Positions 12,498-25,929 of a stretch of DNA of 64,000 nt are shown here, in pieces. How positions within the stretch are numbered: position 1 is the stretch's first letter; each line of letters opens with the position of its first letter. The stretch is from Sipunculus nudus (lineage: Eukaryota; Annelida; Sipuncula; Golfingiida; Sipunculidae). A program made the position numbers and the translations under genes. The stretch covers positions 26,279,519 through 26,343,518 of the forward strand of contig CM049306.1 in assembly GCA_026874595.1 (NCBI GenBank), given 5' to 3'. The notes under the pieces were generated by a model. It had not been told where the DNA came from, did no database searches, and saw only the letters and a list, made by a program, of their open reading frames with translations.

Positions 12498-13135
12498 TTA
12501 GGCCTATCGCTTTTAACCATAGATTAAAAGTTTAGCGCTTTTCAACGTTTATAATGCTACTATAATTTAAGAATTTAGGCTTGATAAAATTATTCCGGCC
12601 TCAACTTTTTGATATGGGTCCACTTGCCGACAAAATCTCTATACGCAGATAGATTCTCGCCTGGGCGCTGTCCTCGGAGTACGTTCGTGTCGCACCCTCG
12701 AGCCCTTATCAAACCCTGACAGGTTCACTTCACATACCGTAGTTAATGATACTAGTACATAAATATTATTACCCAGAAAGACATGCATTTCTTATCGGTG
12801 TGGTTTACCCGAAGGTGTACCACCTGAGGACAAAGCGATACACGTAACCAATGTACTTGTCTTAAAATTCAAACAGAATTCAGTACACACTCATTGCTCT
12901 TATTAAAAAAAATTGTTAATTATTTGATACTTCAAGCCAGCAGACCCACGTAACCAAGCCACATGAGCACGTTTTGTGTGCGTATTTGTTTATATCACTG
13001 ATTATCTGTGGTGAACAAGAATTAGTTTTTCAGATTAATGCAGGGTTGTCCCACGGGCTATGTTCCATCCTTATGTACTTTTTTTTTACAAATTCAGGTG
13101 CTATTCACCTATCTAAAAAATATAGGCCCATAGAA
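12498..13135. other. Spacer between two family B elements
   Basis: It contains a small CpG-containing patch at 12650-12715. On the - strand a 43-codon open frame crosses 12590-12720, but I found no convincing splice context and do not call it. Confidence 0.4.
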
Positions 13136-14540
13136 AACTAGAATATGAGCAGTCAAAAAGCGACTATATAGACAGGTTACCACCAACTCACAAAGGCATG
13201 GATGAAGTGAGGCATGGAATCTCTCCTAACGTGACAGCCCGACCACATTTGTGGCTTAAGAGATCCTCAAGTATCCCAAGACGCACAGGTGAACGACACT
13301 AAAGAGTTATGTTAGTGGCACCACATGTCATGTGTACAAAATAAAGCCATCATAGATCAGTTGACTAGCAAAATTTCAGGCAGATACGTCAAACCACTCC
13401 TGAGATAAATGTGTCTACAATTATGTGATTGCAGGTGGCGCCATAATTCTTGTGTTTGGGAAATCTACCCAAGATGAATCTTCATTCATACCTTTCGGGA
13501 TATGTGTTATTTTCACTAAAACAGACCGAGAGATGGATGCTAGATGAAACTGATTGAAGGTGACGCCGCCAGTCTTGTACACAAGATAAAACGTTCGAAG
13601 ATCTATGGAAATGCAAATATTCAAGTGGATACATCAAATGATTCCTGAGAAAAGGGCATCAGTGTATTCTACGAAAATGGAATGGTAGGTGGCGCCACCT
13701 GCAGGTCTATGACAACGCTATCCGAGACAGATAAACGTGCAAAATTTCATACATCCATCCACTCCTGAGATATGTGCAATTTACACCAAAAACAGATTTG
13801 GACGCTACGTAAAAAAAGATTGTAGGTGGCGCCACCTGACATGTGTACAAGATGAGGGTATCCAAGATCTATCCAAAATTTTAGGTTGATACATTAAACC
13901 ACTCCTGAGATAAATGCAGGAATGTATTCTACGAAAACAGGAAGGTAGGTAGCGCCACCAGTTCCATGAAAGCTACCCAAGACGGGTGAATATGCAAATA
14001 TCAGGCCGATACAGCAAACCATTAGTGAGAAACAGGCATCAATTTATTCTACAAAAACGGGAAGGTAGGTGGCGCCACCTATCTTGTCTACGAAAAGATA
14101 TCTAAAATAGAGCCAAATTTCAGACCATTATACTGAACCACGCCTGAGATACGAGTGATTTTTAAAGCAACGCACGGATGGACATCACGCGCAAACGATT
14201 GCAGATGGCGCCACCAGTCGTGAGTACAAGGAGGTATACAAAATCTTAGATCTATGGACAGCACAATTTCAGCTCAATACATTGACCCCTCCTGAGATAT
14301 AGGCCATTGAAACCTATTACCACTAAAAAAATGCACAGATGGACACTGTGCGAAAAAGATTAATTGTAGGTGGCACCACCGATCTTTAATGGCTATATGC
14401 ACCAGTTCACATGTCACCATATTATTATGCCGGGTTTCAGAAAAAAATAGTCCGGGGGGTCTCAGAGCAGTTCTTCAGACACGGACGCGGCGGCGTAACT
14501 CGGCAAATATCTGCAAAACTGTTTTGGCGGATACAATTGT
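13136..14540 (-). mobile_element. Family B-related element, copy B4
   Basis: The left end reads AACTAGAATATGAGCAGTC and keeps part of the 3' hairpin (AAAAAGCGACTAT). The right end finishes CTGTTTTGGCGGATACAAT near 14538. The core is a degenerate tandem array with GGTGGCGCCACC at about 13687, 13825 and 14059 and variants between. Its first 120 bases match B2 rather than B3, for example GGCATGGATGAAGTGAGGC followed by a block with TGACAGCCC, so B2 and B4 form a subfamily. Confidence 0.75.
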
Positions 14541-15279
14541 AAGGTGAAACCTGTATAATAACACCACCTGTGTGACTGGTCAAAAGTACATGGTCTTAAT
14601 TTATAGGTGGTTTTACTTGAGACGTCAGTTATAGGCCTACCCAATGTGAATGCTTTAGAATCACTTAAAGGTGGTCTTAATAGACAAATCTTTATACAGC
14701 TTCCACTATATTTTTTATATATATTTAGTGTCATACTTATATATTTATTGTCAACTATGGGCATTATATTTGGCTTTTATTAAATGAATGATTCTTGCCT
14801 GAAATAAAGTCCGTAAGTTGTAAAATATTCATGTTTTTTTTTTTTAAATTATTACCTTACACGTAAGTTATAAAATAACTCTTTACCTACTGCTACTTAT
14901 AATACTACTCACTGAAGTAAATGTTTTTTTTTTTATATTTATATTAGAATCTTTATGTTTTTTTTAGCCTATGTAGCCTAACTGTAACATAACAGTAGCA
15001 ATAGGACCATATATTAATTATGATGTAAGAATCTGCAAAATGAGTGAAATATCTGCCTGGATATCTCATTTCAAGGGTAAAATGTCATGATACGAGGTGG
15101 GCAGAAGTCTGCTCATTTTCAGCGCACTCAGTGTTTAACCGCAAACGCCAATACAAAATCAATTTTCATCTCTCTCGGTAGCAAAATCTCAAATATAAAA
15201 GTGAATAAACCCTCAGGATAAATAGAGTGAATGCTTTAAATTTAAGTTAGACTGGCTCCGTCACAGCCCCTATATCATA
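14541..15279. other. Unassigned stretch upstream of the SH3 gene promoter region
   Basis: AT-rich DNA with T homopolymer runs near 14835 and 14925. Nothing is supported beyond this. Confidence 0.4.
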
Positions 15280-16204
15280 GCATTAATATTTTTGTTCCAG
15301 GGCAAATATTAATCACAAACATATAAAAAGCCGAGATTGCACGTTTTCGGTTTCTCTTCCAATTAAAAATAACAAAACCCCATTTGGAAAATTACGCAGC
15401 AGTCCGCAAGTCCAGCGCCATGCGACTTCCGCTTTAGTAAGGTGTTTTGGTTTGGAGAGCGGTCTACACGGGTACAGGTGTGTATGATACGGTCGGTGAG
15501 CAGAGGGCCGCCCAGGCCTAGTTATGCTCTACTTGCTTTGTAAACAGAATAATGAATGAAAACAGGGCCCCTCCGTGCGGTTCAGTAGTTGGGAACGTCC
15601 ATTAGGTGCTGTAACGTGTGGCAGAGCCAGTCGTGCTCTGGTGGTCAGTCCCATGGCGTGATAGACTTGTCACAGCGGCCATAACAGACACTGCTACTTT
15701 TGTTTGAAGACGCGGACAGTGATACTGATAGCGGAACGTCAGTGAATGTGGTAAACCAGTCCAGGCGGGGACAGTGGTCAGCAGTTCACTACAATTAGTA
15801 AACACCTAACAGTACCACCACGCAGAGGTAGCTATCATGCAGTATAGGCCTACATAGCTGTGCTAGCTGTCAGTGTCGCTGTCAAACTCGAGGAGCCAGA
15901 AATTTGACACTTGCACTGCCAGTTCACACCTTAGGACCACAGCCAGCTAGGTTGTGCAGACTCCCTTGTTGTTCAATTACTGTTATATAGTATGAATATA
16001 TTATTATCTGGATAACTCAACAGTACCTTGCATTTGTTGTACATGTGCGTCACTCTGTGGGTTTTAAACAGAGGGATCATTGACATGATGCACTGAATGA
16101 TAAGATCAAGGTGTAACATCCTTGATCAACTTGTAACATATTGTTTCAAGGCTTCACCATTAACGTGTTTAAATACCAGCTACGCCGGGAGGTTCTTTCA
16201 TCAG
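15280..16204 (+). promoter_or_regulatory. Likely promoter, 5' UTR exon and 5' UTR intron of the SH3 gene
   Basis: CpG dinucleotides are clearly denser at about 15350-15900 than in the surrounding kilobases. A strong donor context CAG followed by GTGTGT is at 15475-15482, and GCAGAG followed by GTAGCT is near 15829. A TTCTTTCATCAG acceptor context ends at 16204, thirteen bases before the start codon. Together these fit a non-coding first exon near 15.4-15.8 kb spliced to 16205. No TATA box is obvious. Transcription start and direction are inferred. Confidence 0.4.
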
Positions 16205-16217
16205 AGGACCTGTAGCC

Positions 16218-16409
16218 ATGGATGGCAACATGGATGTGTATAGGGCGGTTGCTGATTTTAAAGCTTCCCGCAAACATTCAACCTGCCTTTCATTCCATAA
16301 AGGAGATGCATTTGAAGTTTTAGAAAAAGGAGAAGGGGATAATAGCTGGTGGGGAGTACGTCGACTCCGAGACAGCCAGTTGGGATGGGTCCCATCTCAA
16401 TATTTGGAG
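16218..16409 (+). CDS. Coding exon 1: start codon and N-terminal SH3 domain
   Basis: The ATG at 16218 lies in a good context (GCCATGG). The exon encodes 64 residues and ends at GAG before a GT donor (GTATTT) in phase 0. Residues 7-64 form a complete SH3 domain: AVADF at 10-14 stands where ALYDY is usual, LSFHKGD at 24-30, the paired tryptophans at 44-45, and GWVPSQYLE at 56-64. The first aromatic residue of ALYDY is alanine here, so one ligand-contact tyrosine is missing, although Phe14, Trp44, Pro59 and Tyr62 are present. A second in-frame Met at residue 5 could also start translation. Adaptors and Rho regulators with N-terminal SH3 domains are candidate families, but none could be chosen. 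Confidence 0.88.
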
Positions 16410-19400
16410 GTATTTATAATTTTTTTAAAAATTTATTTTGAATTTAAAAAAATTTTATGTAATTCATTTAGTTGATAATAGTTTAAATATATTTACAAGG
16501 TAACTATTCTAGGGCCAATTATATTGTAAACCTAGTGTTTTAAATTGTGCACTGTATGTAAACTAATCATTGATCATCAATGTCTTTATATGTATGGACA
16601 AATTAAAAGTTAAAACTCTTGTTTAAAACTGTAAAGGTGTGATGCATTTCTAAGAATTTTCAATATTATTTTACATTTTTTACAGTCACATTCCTTCATT
16701 TCTCCAGTTTAGCACAGTATACATAAAATTATGTAATGGATAATGTATTAAGGCTGAAAGTTCACACTGGACCTCTATTGTTAGTTAGTCTGGTATAGGT
16801 TCAAACAGCAAACTATAACTTTCTCTCAGTACCTTCATCAAGTGACCTTACAGCATCCATTCACTCTGGCATTAACCTGCCTTTGATAGTGTTAATTATG
16901 TAATCTTCTGAGTTTCTCTTCTAGCACACCTGTAATTGGGTCCATATTGAGTGTAATGGTGGTAAGTTTGTTCAGGTATACCAAATAGGAGAGAGGTCAT
17001 CACTTAGCTAGGTTCCTTGTTTACTGTGTACTACATTTGCTGGCCAAAAATATTTACTTCCTTAAATATATATAATGTATACATGTGTGTGTGTTCAGGT
17101 CTGTAGTTCCTGTAGACAAGTGCCAATTAATCAATTATATTTATGATTGGGCTTTTACTTTCATAATCGATTAAATGAATTGTATATTTGCATAATCGAT
17201 CACAAATAATGATGTACACACATCAGAAGAAGTCATTATTGCAATAATATATTCTAAATCTGTAAGAGATATAAGAAAGACTGGGCAGAAAACGGTGAAC
17301 TGCAAACTTAATTTACTCCATCAATATTTTAAGTATAATTCTGTACCGCATATTTAATGTAGTTATAGATGGAACATAAAAGAATCAAGTAATAATCAGT
17401 CATAATTATTCTTTCAGTCATAGATTATGATTTTACAGTTGATTCCTTCCACTAGTATATTGTCAGAAATGTAACAAACATCCAAACTCATGAGGGTTTG
17501 CGACCTATGCAAGAAATCTGAGCACAAATATTTGTTTTCTGCAATATTGCAGGTTCAGAAACCTGCTGAGACACCTGATTTAAGCTAATAAAAATATAGA
17601 AATAGCAAAGAATAAATATTAAAATCTCTTTCTGGGCAGAACTTTATCCAATGTTTCAGGCACATTCCAGTGCGGATCAAGGGGCGCTCAGCCAACAACC
17701 TTTTTTTTCAGACAATTTTTATGCATGACACCTGTTGACACCTCCCTGCAAAAAATCCTGGATCTGCACCTGACATGGTACTTGGGCAATTTTAATGCAA
17801 AATATTATGTATACACATTATGTGGTAGGGTTATTTGGTTTTGTCTTGCTATGAATTTATTATATTAGACAAAAAAGGTTCACAAACCGATTTGTTGCCA
17901 TGTTTTTGTCGAGATTGTTCACTTTTCTGAGTTGCCTCGGGATAAACAGCCCTACTGCTAAAAAAAAAAAGAGATTAGTTCAGATTATCAGTCTGAAGAG
18001 GTCAACCAATTTTACTGATGATCAGTCATGAAATTAGTTATGAAATTAGTTATATATGTAACTGATTACTGACACAAATGAGAACCTATCATTTATTGAA
18101 ACTATCTGTTAGTAATAAGATAATTATATCTGAAAATTGTGCATTTGTAAAATTATACATGTCAAAGCATGTTAAATATATTGCAATTTATTTGTCAGTA
18201 TAACACTTGTTCACACACAGATCCTTATCTAATATATATGTTCAGGATTTGTAAAGACTGCTAGAACTTTACCTAACCAGTAAATTTAGGGAGACCAGTA
18301 GACCAGGACTCATTCTGACCCATGCGGACACCAAGTGTCAGGGTTCTGTAAATAAGTTGAATGTTGTCATTTTCAATGTTCAGTAAAGTCCCTACCTAGT
18401 TTGTTCATCTTTGTTTAGGAATACTAAAATGGTTTCTTATGGTTATTTTAATATTGATTTCTCTTATGCATTAATACCTTGTAAGCCTCACATACCCTTT
18501 CACAGTTTCACCATAGGGAATTTCTTAAAGTCCCAGCTCAGTTGATACATGAAAAAAGTAAATATGACCATCAAGGCTTTTAGGGAACTCCAAGCCTCAG
18601 ATAAGCCTCAGGTAAATTACACCCATTCATCTAATCCTTGTATTCAACAAGAATATATTATTGATCTTTCCTGAAAATTCAAAATCTGTGATGACCTTTA
18701 TTTAGTGACTGCCTCCAGATGGTGAAGGACTATACATTCATGGAACTGCCTGAACTAAAAAAATCATTGAAGATTGAATTGAAACTTTTAATTGCATACA
18801 TTTAAACTATGTTGTACCAGTTTCCATTCAACTGCCTGTGGTTTTAGTTTCAGCAGTGGAATTACATGGGTCAGTGGAGAGTTACTAAACAGGGATAAAG
18901 CCATGTCAATATGGGGTCCACTTGCTCAGGTTAGAATACCTGGTAGTCATATTTTTTATTTGGTCGAATTTGTGTATTTATCAGAAAAGGTTCTCATAAT
19001 GGCATTCATAAAATTTTAGATTTTATAACAAAAAAGTACACCTTGTAAAAAAGTTACCATTGTGCTAAGATGGACATCTTCAGCATCCACAGTTCCTGTC
19101 AAATATAAAAGCAAGATATAATCTCATTAAAGAATGCATACCAGAAATTAAATGACTTAGTGCATGATCCCATCTTTACCTCCACTAGGATGTTAATCAA
19201 ACTGATAGCAAGTTGAAATAGAAATATTTACTAAATTCAAATTTGAGTAATGTTTGAATAAGACCCTTTTTCTTGAAGGTGTATTAACTTCAAATTGAAA
19301 ATATGCATATTAATTTATGTTTCAGTATTTTCACAAAATCTGTAAGTTATGAACAGTACCTAAAAATATGAGGAAGATGAATTTGCTGATGAGCAGGATA

Positions 19401-20601
19401 GATCTGCTGAAATGTTTTTTTTTTTCTATTTGCAAATGGGTGGAGGTAATGTGCATGTTCTACAGTTTTATTAGTCTTTACCAGCCTACTTGTAATATAT
19501 AATTAGTAAAACTATCAAAGAAGTGTTAGGATTGTGGGCAGTGGCACTGTATAATACACCATCTTAAATTGAGTATGGCTGCTCTATTATGTGTTAAGTA
19601 CAGGTACCATAAGGCCTTGTGTGACACATCATCGAGGCACTGTGTTCCACTTGGCTGATCCCTGCAAGTGCATTCATCAGTGTATGTATTTATATATCAA
19701 GTATCCTTGGTATTTATGTTGTATCTTTATTACTAAGGTCTAGATGACATCCTAGCAAAAGTGACAACCCACATTTGCCAAATGGTGCAAGTCTGTAGCA
19801 AATCTCCTTTCTATAAGTGGCAGTATGATAACATTTTGATGTAAAAGAAGTCATGCTTGTTATTATATTATGACCCAGAGTGGTAAATGGCACTTTGTTC
19901 AAGGTCCTTCATGGTCCAGAGGGCATTCTGGTTTGGCAGAAATACTGAAAAATACTCTTAAGACCTTAAGGCCAAAACACTAAACCAAAACACTATCTAT
20001 TTATTTCAACTTTGTCTGAGGATAACCATTTCACATTAAAATCACTAGATTATTTATTTGTTTTTAGCAAATGGACATACCAGCTCACTGGGAAAACTGG
20101 TAATTGATTAAAGGCAGTGATAACTTATAAAATATTTGTAAACACTACAAAAAGCTCTACAGCATAGTATATATTTCTGACATCAAATATTGCCTGTACC
20201 TGTCGTTAACCATTTAAATATGGTACATCTTAATGAAAAGTGAATAATTTTAAAAATTTTAGTAATAATATAATGAGTAGTGTCAGCATGAATGCATTCT
20301 AGTTAGTACATGAAGTAGTTACTCAGGGAAGGGTCAGGTTTATGTCACTCAAGGAGGAAATGCCTGTGTTTTATGAAGTGTGGTTAACATGGCCATGCAT
20401 GCTCCAGGGAAGTTATATTTTTATCACTGGTCACATCATGCCTTTGTGTTTGCTAACCTTGTATATCTGTCTTTTATTTATGCCATGAACTTCTGTGTAT
20501 CCATGTCTCCCGTAGTGTGTGTATTTGCCCATGTCACTGTTAATGTTAGTGCAAAAAGTATTTGTGAATTGTTCATATATATGTTCTGGCTCACTTCATA
20601 G
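16410..20601. other. SH3 gene intron 1, proximal part without recognised elements
   Basis: I see only unique-looking AT-rich sequence here. Several short open frames lack coherent splice context. Two short homopolymer runs (A near 17959, T near 19417) are present. Confidence 0.4.
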
Positions 20602-20603
20602 TA

Positions 20604-21110
20604 GTCCAGAACTGGACTGTTGGGGCCTATTTATTTATAATCTGACTTCTATGTTGCCCAGTCACAGTCCAGCACTAAATACTTACCCAGTGTTATTATC
20701 CGATGTTATTTACCTCTCAGCATCGAATCTACATACTCATAATACTAATATATCCATATAATTTGAATTATTTTCATAATTATCCCTTGGAGCTGATATA
20801 TCCTGCCAGCGTAAGCCAATGTCTTTCCTGGTAGTCAGATGCGTCAGGAAATTATATATGGAAATTGGAAAAATATGTGGTATATATATCAGTACTGGGA
20901 AGGGGATGGATTCTGTACGGAGAGGTAAATAACAACTTATTTGATAAGACTTGGTCAGTATTTGGTCACGTGTTAGCCTGTAATAGGAGCTACAGCCTTC
21001 CAGTAGGATTCTCCACTGGACTCCGGGGAAGTGACATTTTGGTGCTTGACTGTGACGGGGCAACATAGACATCAGATTATAAATAGGCCCCGAACAGTCC
21101 AGTTCTGGAC
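20604..21110. mobile_element. TA-flanked MITE with about 75-bp inverted repeats
   Basis: The left end GTCCAGAACTGGACTGTT, continued by a GGGGCCTATTTAT block and a TATGTTGCCC block to about 20675, is repeated inverted at 21035-21110. Both ends are bordered by TA (20602-20603 and 21111-21112). Each terminus is itself palindromic (GTCCAGAACTGGAC). A second pair of inverted segments, TGTTATTTACCTCTC near 20704 and GAGAGGTAAATAACAAC near 20919, lies further in. At 507 bp with no coding capacity it is a MITE; the TA flank suggests mobilisation by a Tc1/mariner-type transposase. Confidence 0.8.
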
Positions 21111-22628
21111 TAACTTTGTAGGTACATTCTATATTTTTATCTTATGTCTGTTGACCTAGTTACCATCACATATATAGTTACCATGGGCCTAAATGTCTGA
21201 TTGTTTTATCTTTCTAGGTGTTTGTGTACTCAAATCAGCTGAGACAGTTCATGGTAGTGGTATAGTTACTGAAATAAAATGGCATCAGTCTCAAATTAAG
21301 CAACTAACATAATGCATTAAACACAGTATATGCCTATAACCTGTACCCTCCACAGAAACTTACAGCATTTAATACCTGTTAGTATCACAAGCAGCAAGCA
21401 CAATGGATTATCCCAATTTTTTTCACACTCTTGTAACGTTCACCTTTGTTTGAAATGCACAAAATACCAGACTATCACTCTCAAACAAGTGTCTCTCTAA
21501 AAGTATGACCATACAGGGTTAATATTTAATGGATACTCTTACAATTATCTTCTGTGATTCAAGGGATCATCATTGTCTAGTATTCACCATAATTCATGAA
21601 ATGTTAACCTTTTTGTGGCCTTTTAACAGCCAAAACAGTGCATGTTAGCAGAAATGTTTTGTAATTTGTGTGCGTCTGAAATGTGCTAACTTACAGAATG
21701 CATAACAATTTTGCCTTCAACTATGACAAAAATAAATCCCTGAGGGCAGCACCCACAAGAAGCAGCTCTTTTTAGGGAACCTGTGAGCTTATTCAGTGGT
21801 GCGGCATCTTGTTTCAGTGTGTCTTGCGTCGTCTGTACGGGTTAATACGGGTTAACATTTTACAAGAATAATCCCCACAATAATTCTTATAATAATTGTC
21901 TTTATTGGTTCCACATGAATGATTTTTGGCTGAATTATGGCGATTGAATTGAGTCATTTTACCGTATATGTTAGCTGTGTGAAGCAGTTCCATCTAGCCT
22001 GGCACCAGTTTATCAGCATCTATTACATCATGCCATTAGATATTTAGATTTCAGGATAAATAGCTTTGCAGACTGCCAACTATTTAAGATTTGGCAACAG
22101 GCCAACAGTCAGCCTGTATCTATTTATAGCTTTGGCAGACTGGCAACTTTCAGATTAGGCAACAGGTCAAGAGTTCACTCAGTGCAGCCAGGTAAAGGTC
22201 AAGAGTTCACTCAGTGCAGTAGCTGCATTCTATTTATAGCTTTGGCAGACTGCCCACTGTACCAGATTTGGCACCAAAGGTCAGTCTGGATATATTTATA
22301 GCTTTGGCAAACTGCCAACTATATCACATGTAATGCAACAGGTCAAGAGTTCACTCAGTGTAGCCAGGTACAGGTCAAAAGTTTACTCAGTTAAGCCAGG
22401 TGCAGGTCAAAGAGTTCACTCAGTGCAGTAGCTTGAGCCAGTTCACTCAGAGCAGCTGCCTTTCTCACCTAAGCCTGGTCAGCCCAATGCACCAAACTTG
22501 AGAAGTTTGATGTATTTGCCTGATATTTTGACTTGTCTATGCATGTTTGACAGCTTTCTCGTTCACCCACAATGACTTTGCACAGTGTTTGTGCCTGATT
22601 ATTTCTCCAGGGGAATTTGATATATATA

Positions 22629-22895
22629 TGTCAAGGCCCAGATTGCGATCTGGACGGATCTTAGATCTGTCCAGCCCAAATTGCGATCGCAGTTCAGGCC
22701 GGCCCAAACTGCGATCGCAATCCAGGCTGGCCAGATCTTAGATCCGTCCAGCCTAGATTGCGATCGCAGTTTAGTCCGGCCCAAACTGCGATCCTGTCTT
22801 TCTTGCTTCAGGATCGCAATCTGGACTGGACAGATCTAAGATCTGTCCAGTCAAGATTGCGATCCTAAACTTGACCAGCCCATATTGCGATCCAT
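22629..22895 (+). repeat. Left inverted-repeat arm built of alternating palindromes
   Basis: The arm alternates two palindromic units: TTGCGATCGCAGTT-like units centred on GCGATCGC, and GGACGGATCTTAGATC-type units centred on a GATCTTAGATC core. Single-base differences distinguish it from the right arm. Confidence 0.85.
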
Positions 22896-23183
22896 GCGAT
22901 CCAAGTGTTTCAGCTTGTTAATTTATAGTTATTTTAAAATTAAAAAAAAAAATAATATATGTCAAAATGTTAAAATTTTACTCAGACAAGTACTGATTAA
23001 ATATGTCAATATGTTCCACTAATAGTATTAAGAATCGTGGCTGTATCAGCTGTCACAAGACTATGTAAATAATCAAAATCTGTATTGCTGGTTCCTCAAT
23101 TTATGTTAATAAAATTAAACTTGCCCATCTCTAGTTTTCTCCTTGTACAAGTTATAGGGTGTTCTTATGCTTGAGTTATTTTT
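22896..23183. other. Unassigned stretch inside the 6.26-kb element
   Basis: AT-rich spacer between the left arm and element C1. Nothing is recognised. Confidence 0.35.
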
Positions 23184-25786
23184 AGCTCAGCTGACTATAA
23201 GTCATCTGAGCTATAGTCGTGGTCCATTGTCCGTCGTCCGTCCGTCTGTCCGTCCGTCCGTCCGTCCGTCCGTCCTCCGTAGATGTGGCACGTTTAAAAA
23301 CCGTAGGACCTAGGAATCCAAAATTCAGCATAATGTTAGATGTCCCCAAGATCTCCTACCAAGCCAAAAACTGGGTCCTTGCGACTTCATTCCTTTGAGA
23401 AATTAAGGAAAAACCTCAATTTTTTATTAAAAACCTATTTTCACACTTCAGGACTGCCTAATATCAAAACCACTCATCTGTTTTTCCTCATATTTCCTAT
23501 AAATAATCCTCTATATAATTCCTATGTACATGCCAGAAATTAGGTCTGTACTATATAATTTAAAAAAGTTATGGGCCCAAACATAATGCATTTTGTAAAT
23601 AATCAGGAAAGAAATTTTATCACTTAACACAAAACTTGTTAAAGCTAAGCACTTTTTTTCCAATAATATTACTTTTATTAATCAAAATTAAATTGTATAC
23701 CCAAAATTAGATCAAAATCTTTTAAATTTTTTAAAATATTAGCAAAAATAAAAAATTGGTACCTTAAATTTTGCCCAACTTTGACCATGGCACGTTTTTT
23801 TGCTGTAACTGCTGTGGATTTAATTTTCACAGCATGTTTTTGTTAGCATTTCAACTGTTAACACCAATAATTTGAAACCAGTTGATCAAAAACTGTAGAT
23901 TTTATTCAAGTTTTTAAGCACCATGTCACATATTGCTAGTGTTATGCAGTTTGCTAGAGCTCAGCTCCCGAGCTTCAGCTCTAAGTTCCTTAAATTTGGC
24001 AAACAGTTAGATTTCTCCAAAATCCCCTACCATGCCAAGAATTTGGTCACTAGGACTTAATTCCTTCGAGATATCAATGAAAAACTTAATTTTTCCATTA
24101 AAAACCCATTGTTACACTTTAAGACTGCCTAATATCAAAACCACTGATCTGACTTTGATCATATATAATATACATATTTTTCTATACATTCGCTATGCTC
24201 ATGCCAGAAATGATGTCAGTATTGTGTATTTTTTTTAAGTTATGGGCCCAAACATAATGCACTTTGTAAAAATCAAGAAATATATTTACTCCCTTAACAA
24301 GGGCATTGCTGAAGCTAGAGATTTTATTGTCAGGGATGTAACATTATTTAATCAAGATTCAATTGAATACCCAAAATTAGTTCTAAATTTTTCAAATTTT
24401 ATAAGTTATTAGTATAAATATAAAATTAGTACCTTAAATTTTGCCCAACTGTGACCATGGCACGTTTGTTTCCTGAGAGCACTGTTGATATAATTTTCAT
24501 ATCATGCACACATAAAGATTTCAGCTTTTTAGTTTAGAAAGCAGAAAGAAATTGGCCAAATATTGTAGCTTTTATTAATGTTTTTATGAGACCCTGTCAG
24601 ACTTTGGCTCTCTCCAGCCCCTCTTGAGTCACCTGTATGTTGACCTTGTTGACCTTTCATCAAATTATGCAGGCTTGAGGTGAGAATCCAGGCAGGTTAT
24701 GGCCAGCCACAGTTGATCCAGGTGTCCAACCCAACTCATCTAGTAGTTTTAACCAACAACATAACAATAAACAATAAATTAATAAATTTTTCTTGGTTTT
24801 TAATAACAAATTAAAGAAAAATAGAAAAGGAATTTGTTAGTTTATAATAACAGGAAATTAACTTGCAGTTACTGATGATATAAGAATCTTGTATCGATGG
24901 GTAGAATGTCACATATTCCAAATAACACCATGCAGTCACCTATGGCATTTTTCAGTTCATTTTTAATGATAAAGAAGTTAATCATATTATTCATTACTAA
25001 TTATTAGGGATTATATGAAGGAAATTAATGATAGACAAAGATGCAGTTGATAATATTAATCTAGATTCCTACTGTGTCTAGTGTGTACATTGATGTGAAA
25101 TTAGTCCAAAATGAATTTTTTAGTTATTTTTTAATATAAATAAAAGCCATAAAACCAGGTACTTATGATCATTATTTAAATGTGTGAATTTTGTATATTC
25201 TGGGTTCTCAAAATCATTGTTTGGTGAAAACTGAATAAATACCAGACATGGTGCAAATACTTTGTAATTGTATTTAAATACGAATATGATTATGTACTCC
25301 ATTATAAAATTTCTTGCATAAAGAATGGGAATTCAGGTAAAAATGAAAGTATATGAATACTCGTGCAAATACTTTCAAAATGTATTCATGAATGCATTCA
25401 TGAATATATTCTTTAATATTATTTTAATAATCATATCAGTTATATTTCATTTTAAAAAATCATATGATTCTCTTATTATTTTTAATAAAAATTATATTTG
25501 GGACAATATTTGTAATTTTTTAAATAAATAGTTAAACTCTTATATTATATGTTCTGCTTATAAGTTATATGGCCAAGTCAAAGTCTGTGTGACAATAGCA
25601 CTCCATTTGTTTATAAAATAAATGAAATCAATCCTCTTCCCTGTCTCCAAAGATACTATCAAAATCATACATAAGCTAATCACCCACAACTCATAATACA
25701 GCTTAGATTTATTACCACACAAAACCAGCATTTTTATTTTTTATCATATATAACAGCTGAGCGTCGTGACCCATAGGTCCCTTGTT
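23184..25786 (+). mobile_element. Family C Helentron-like element, copy C1
   Basis: The 5' end is the hairpin AGCTCAGCTGACTATAAGTC with inverse ATCTGAGCT, followed by a (GTCC)n run at 23225-23274. The 3' end reads CAGCTGAGCGTCGTGACC, then CATAGGTCCCTTGTTT, where GACC-CATA-GGTC is the terminal hairpin and CAGCTGAGC repeats the 5' motif inverted. The head unit (GATGTCCCCAAGATCTCCTA and its relative at about 24010) is present twice, about 671 bp apart. No coding capacity. Confidence 0.8.
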
Positions 25787-25929
25787 TATTCTTATAATGG
25801 TTTCATAGCTGAGATTGCTTTTAATTTTTTTTTACATTTTTTTAAATAAAAATATTTAAATATGATAAAAAATCAGATCTTAGACAAGTTCTCTTTATGA
25901 TTTCTGTAATGTTGATAATTGTCATAAGA

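Noticed and set aside
12590-12720. 43-codon open frame on the - strand in a CpG-containing patch
   Set aside because: No stop-bounded protein family, weak splice context and a length compatible with chance.
20737-21072. 111-codon frame on the - strand
   Set aside because: It is contained within the TA-flanked MITE and reads through its inverted repeat.
23225-23274. Possible CRISPR-like or satellite array at the (GTCC)n run
   Set aside because: It is a simple tetranucleotide run at a fixed place behind the family C 5' hairpin, with no spacers.
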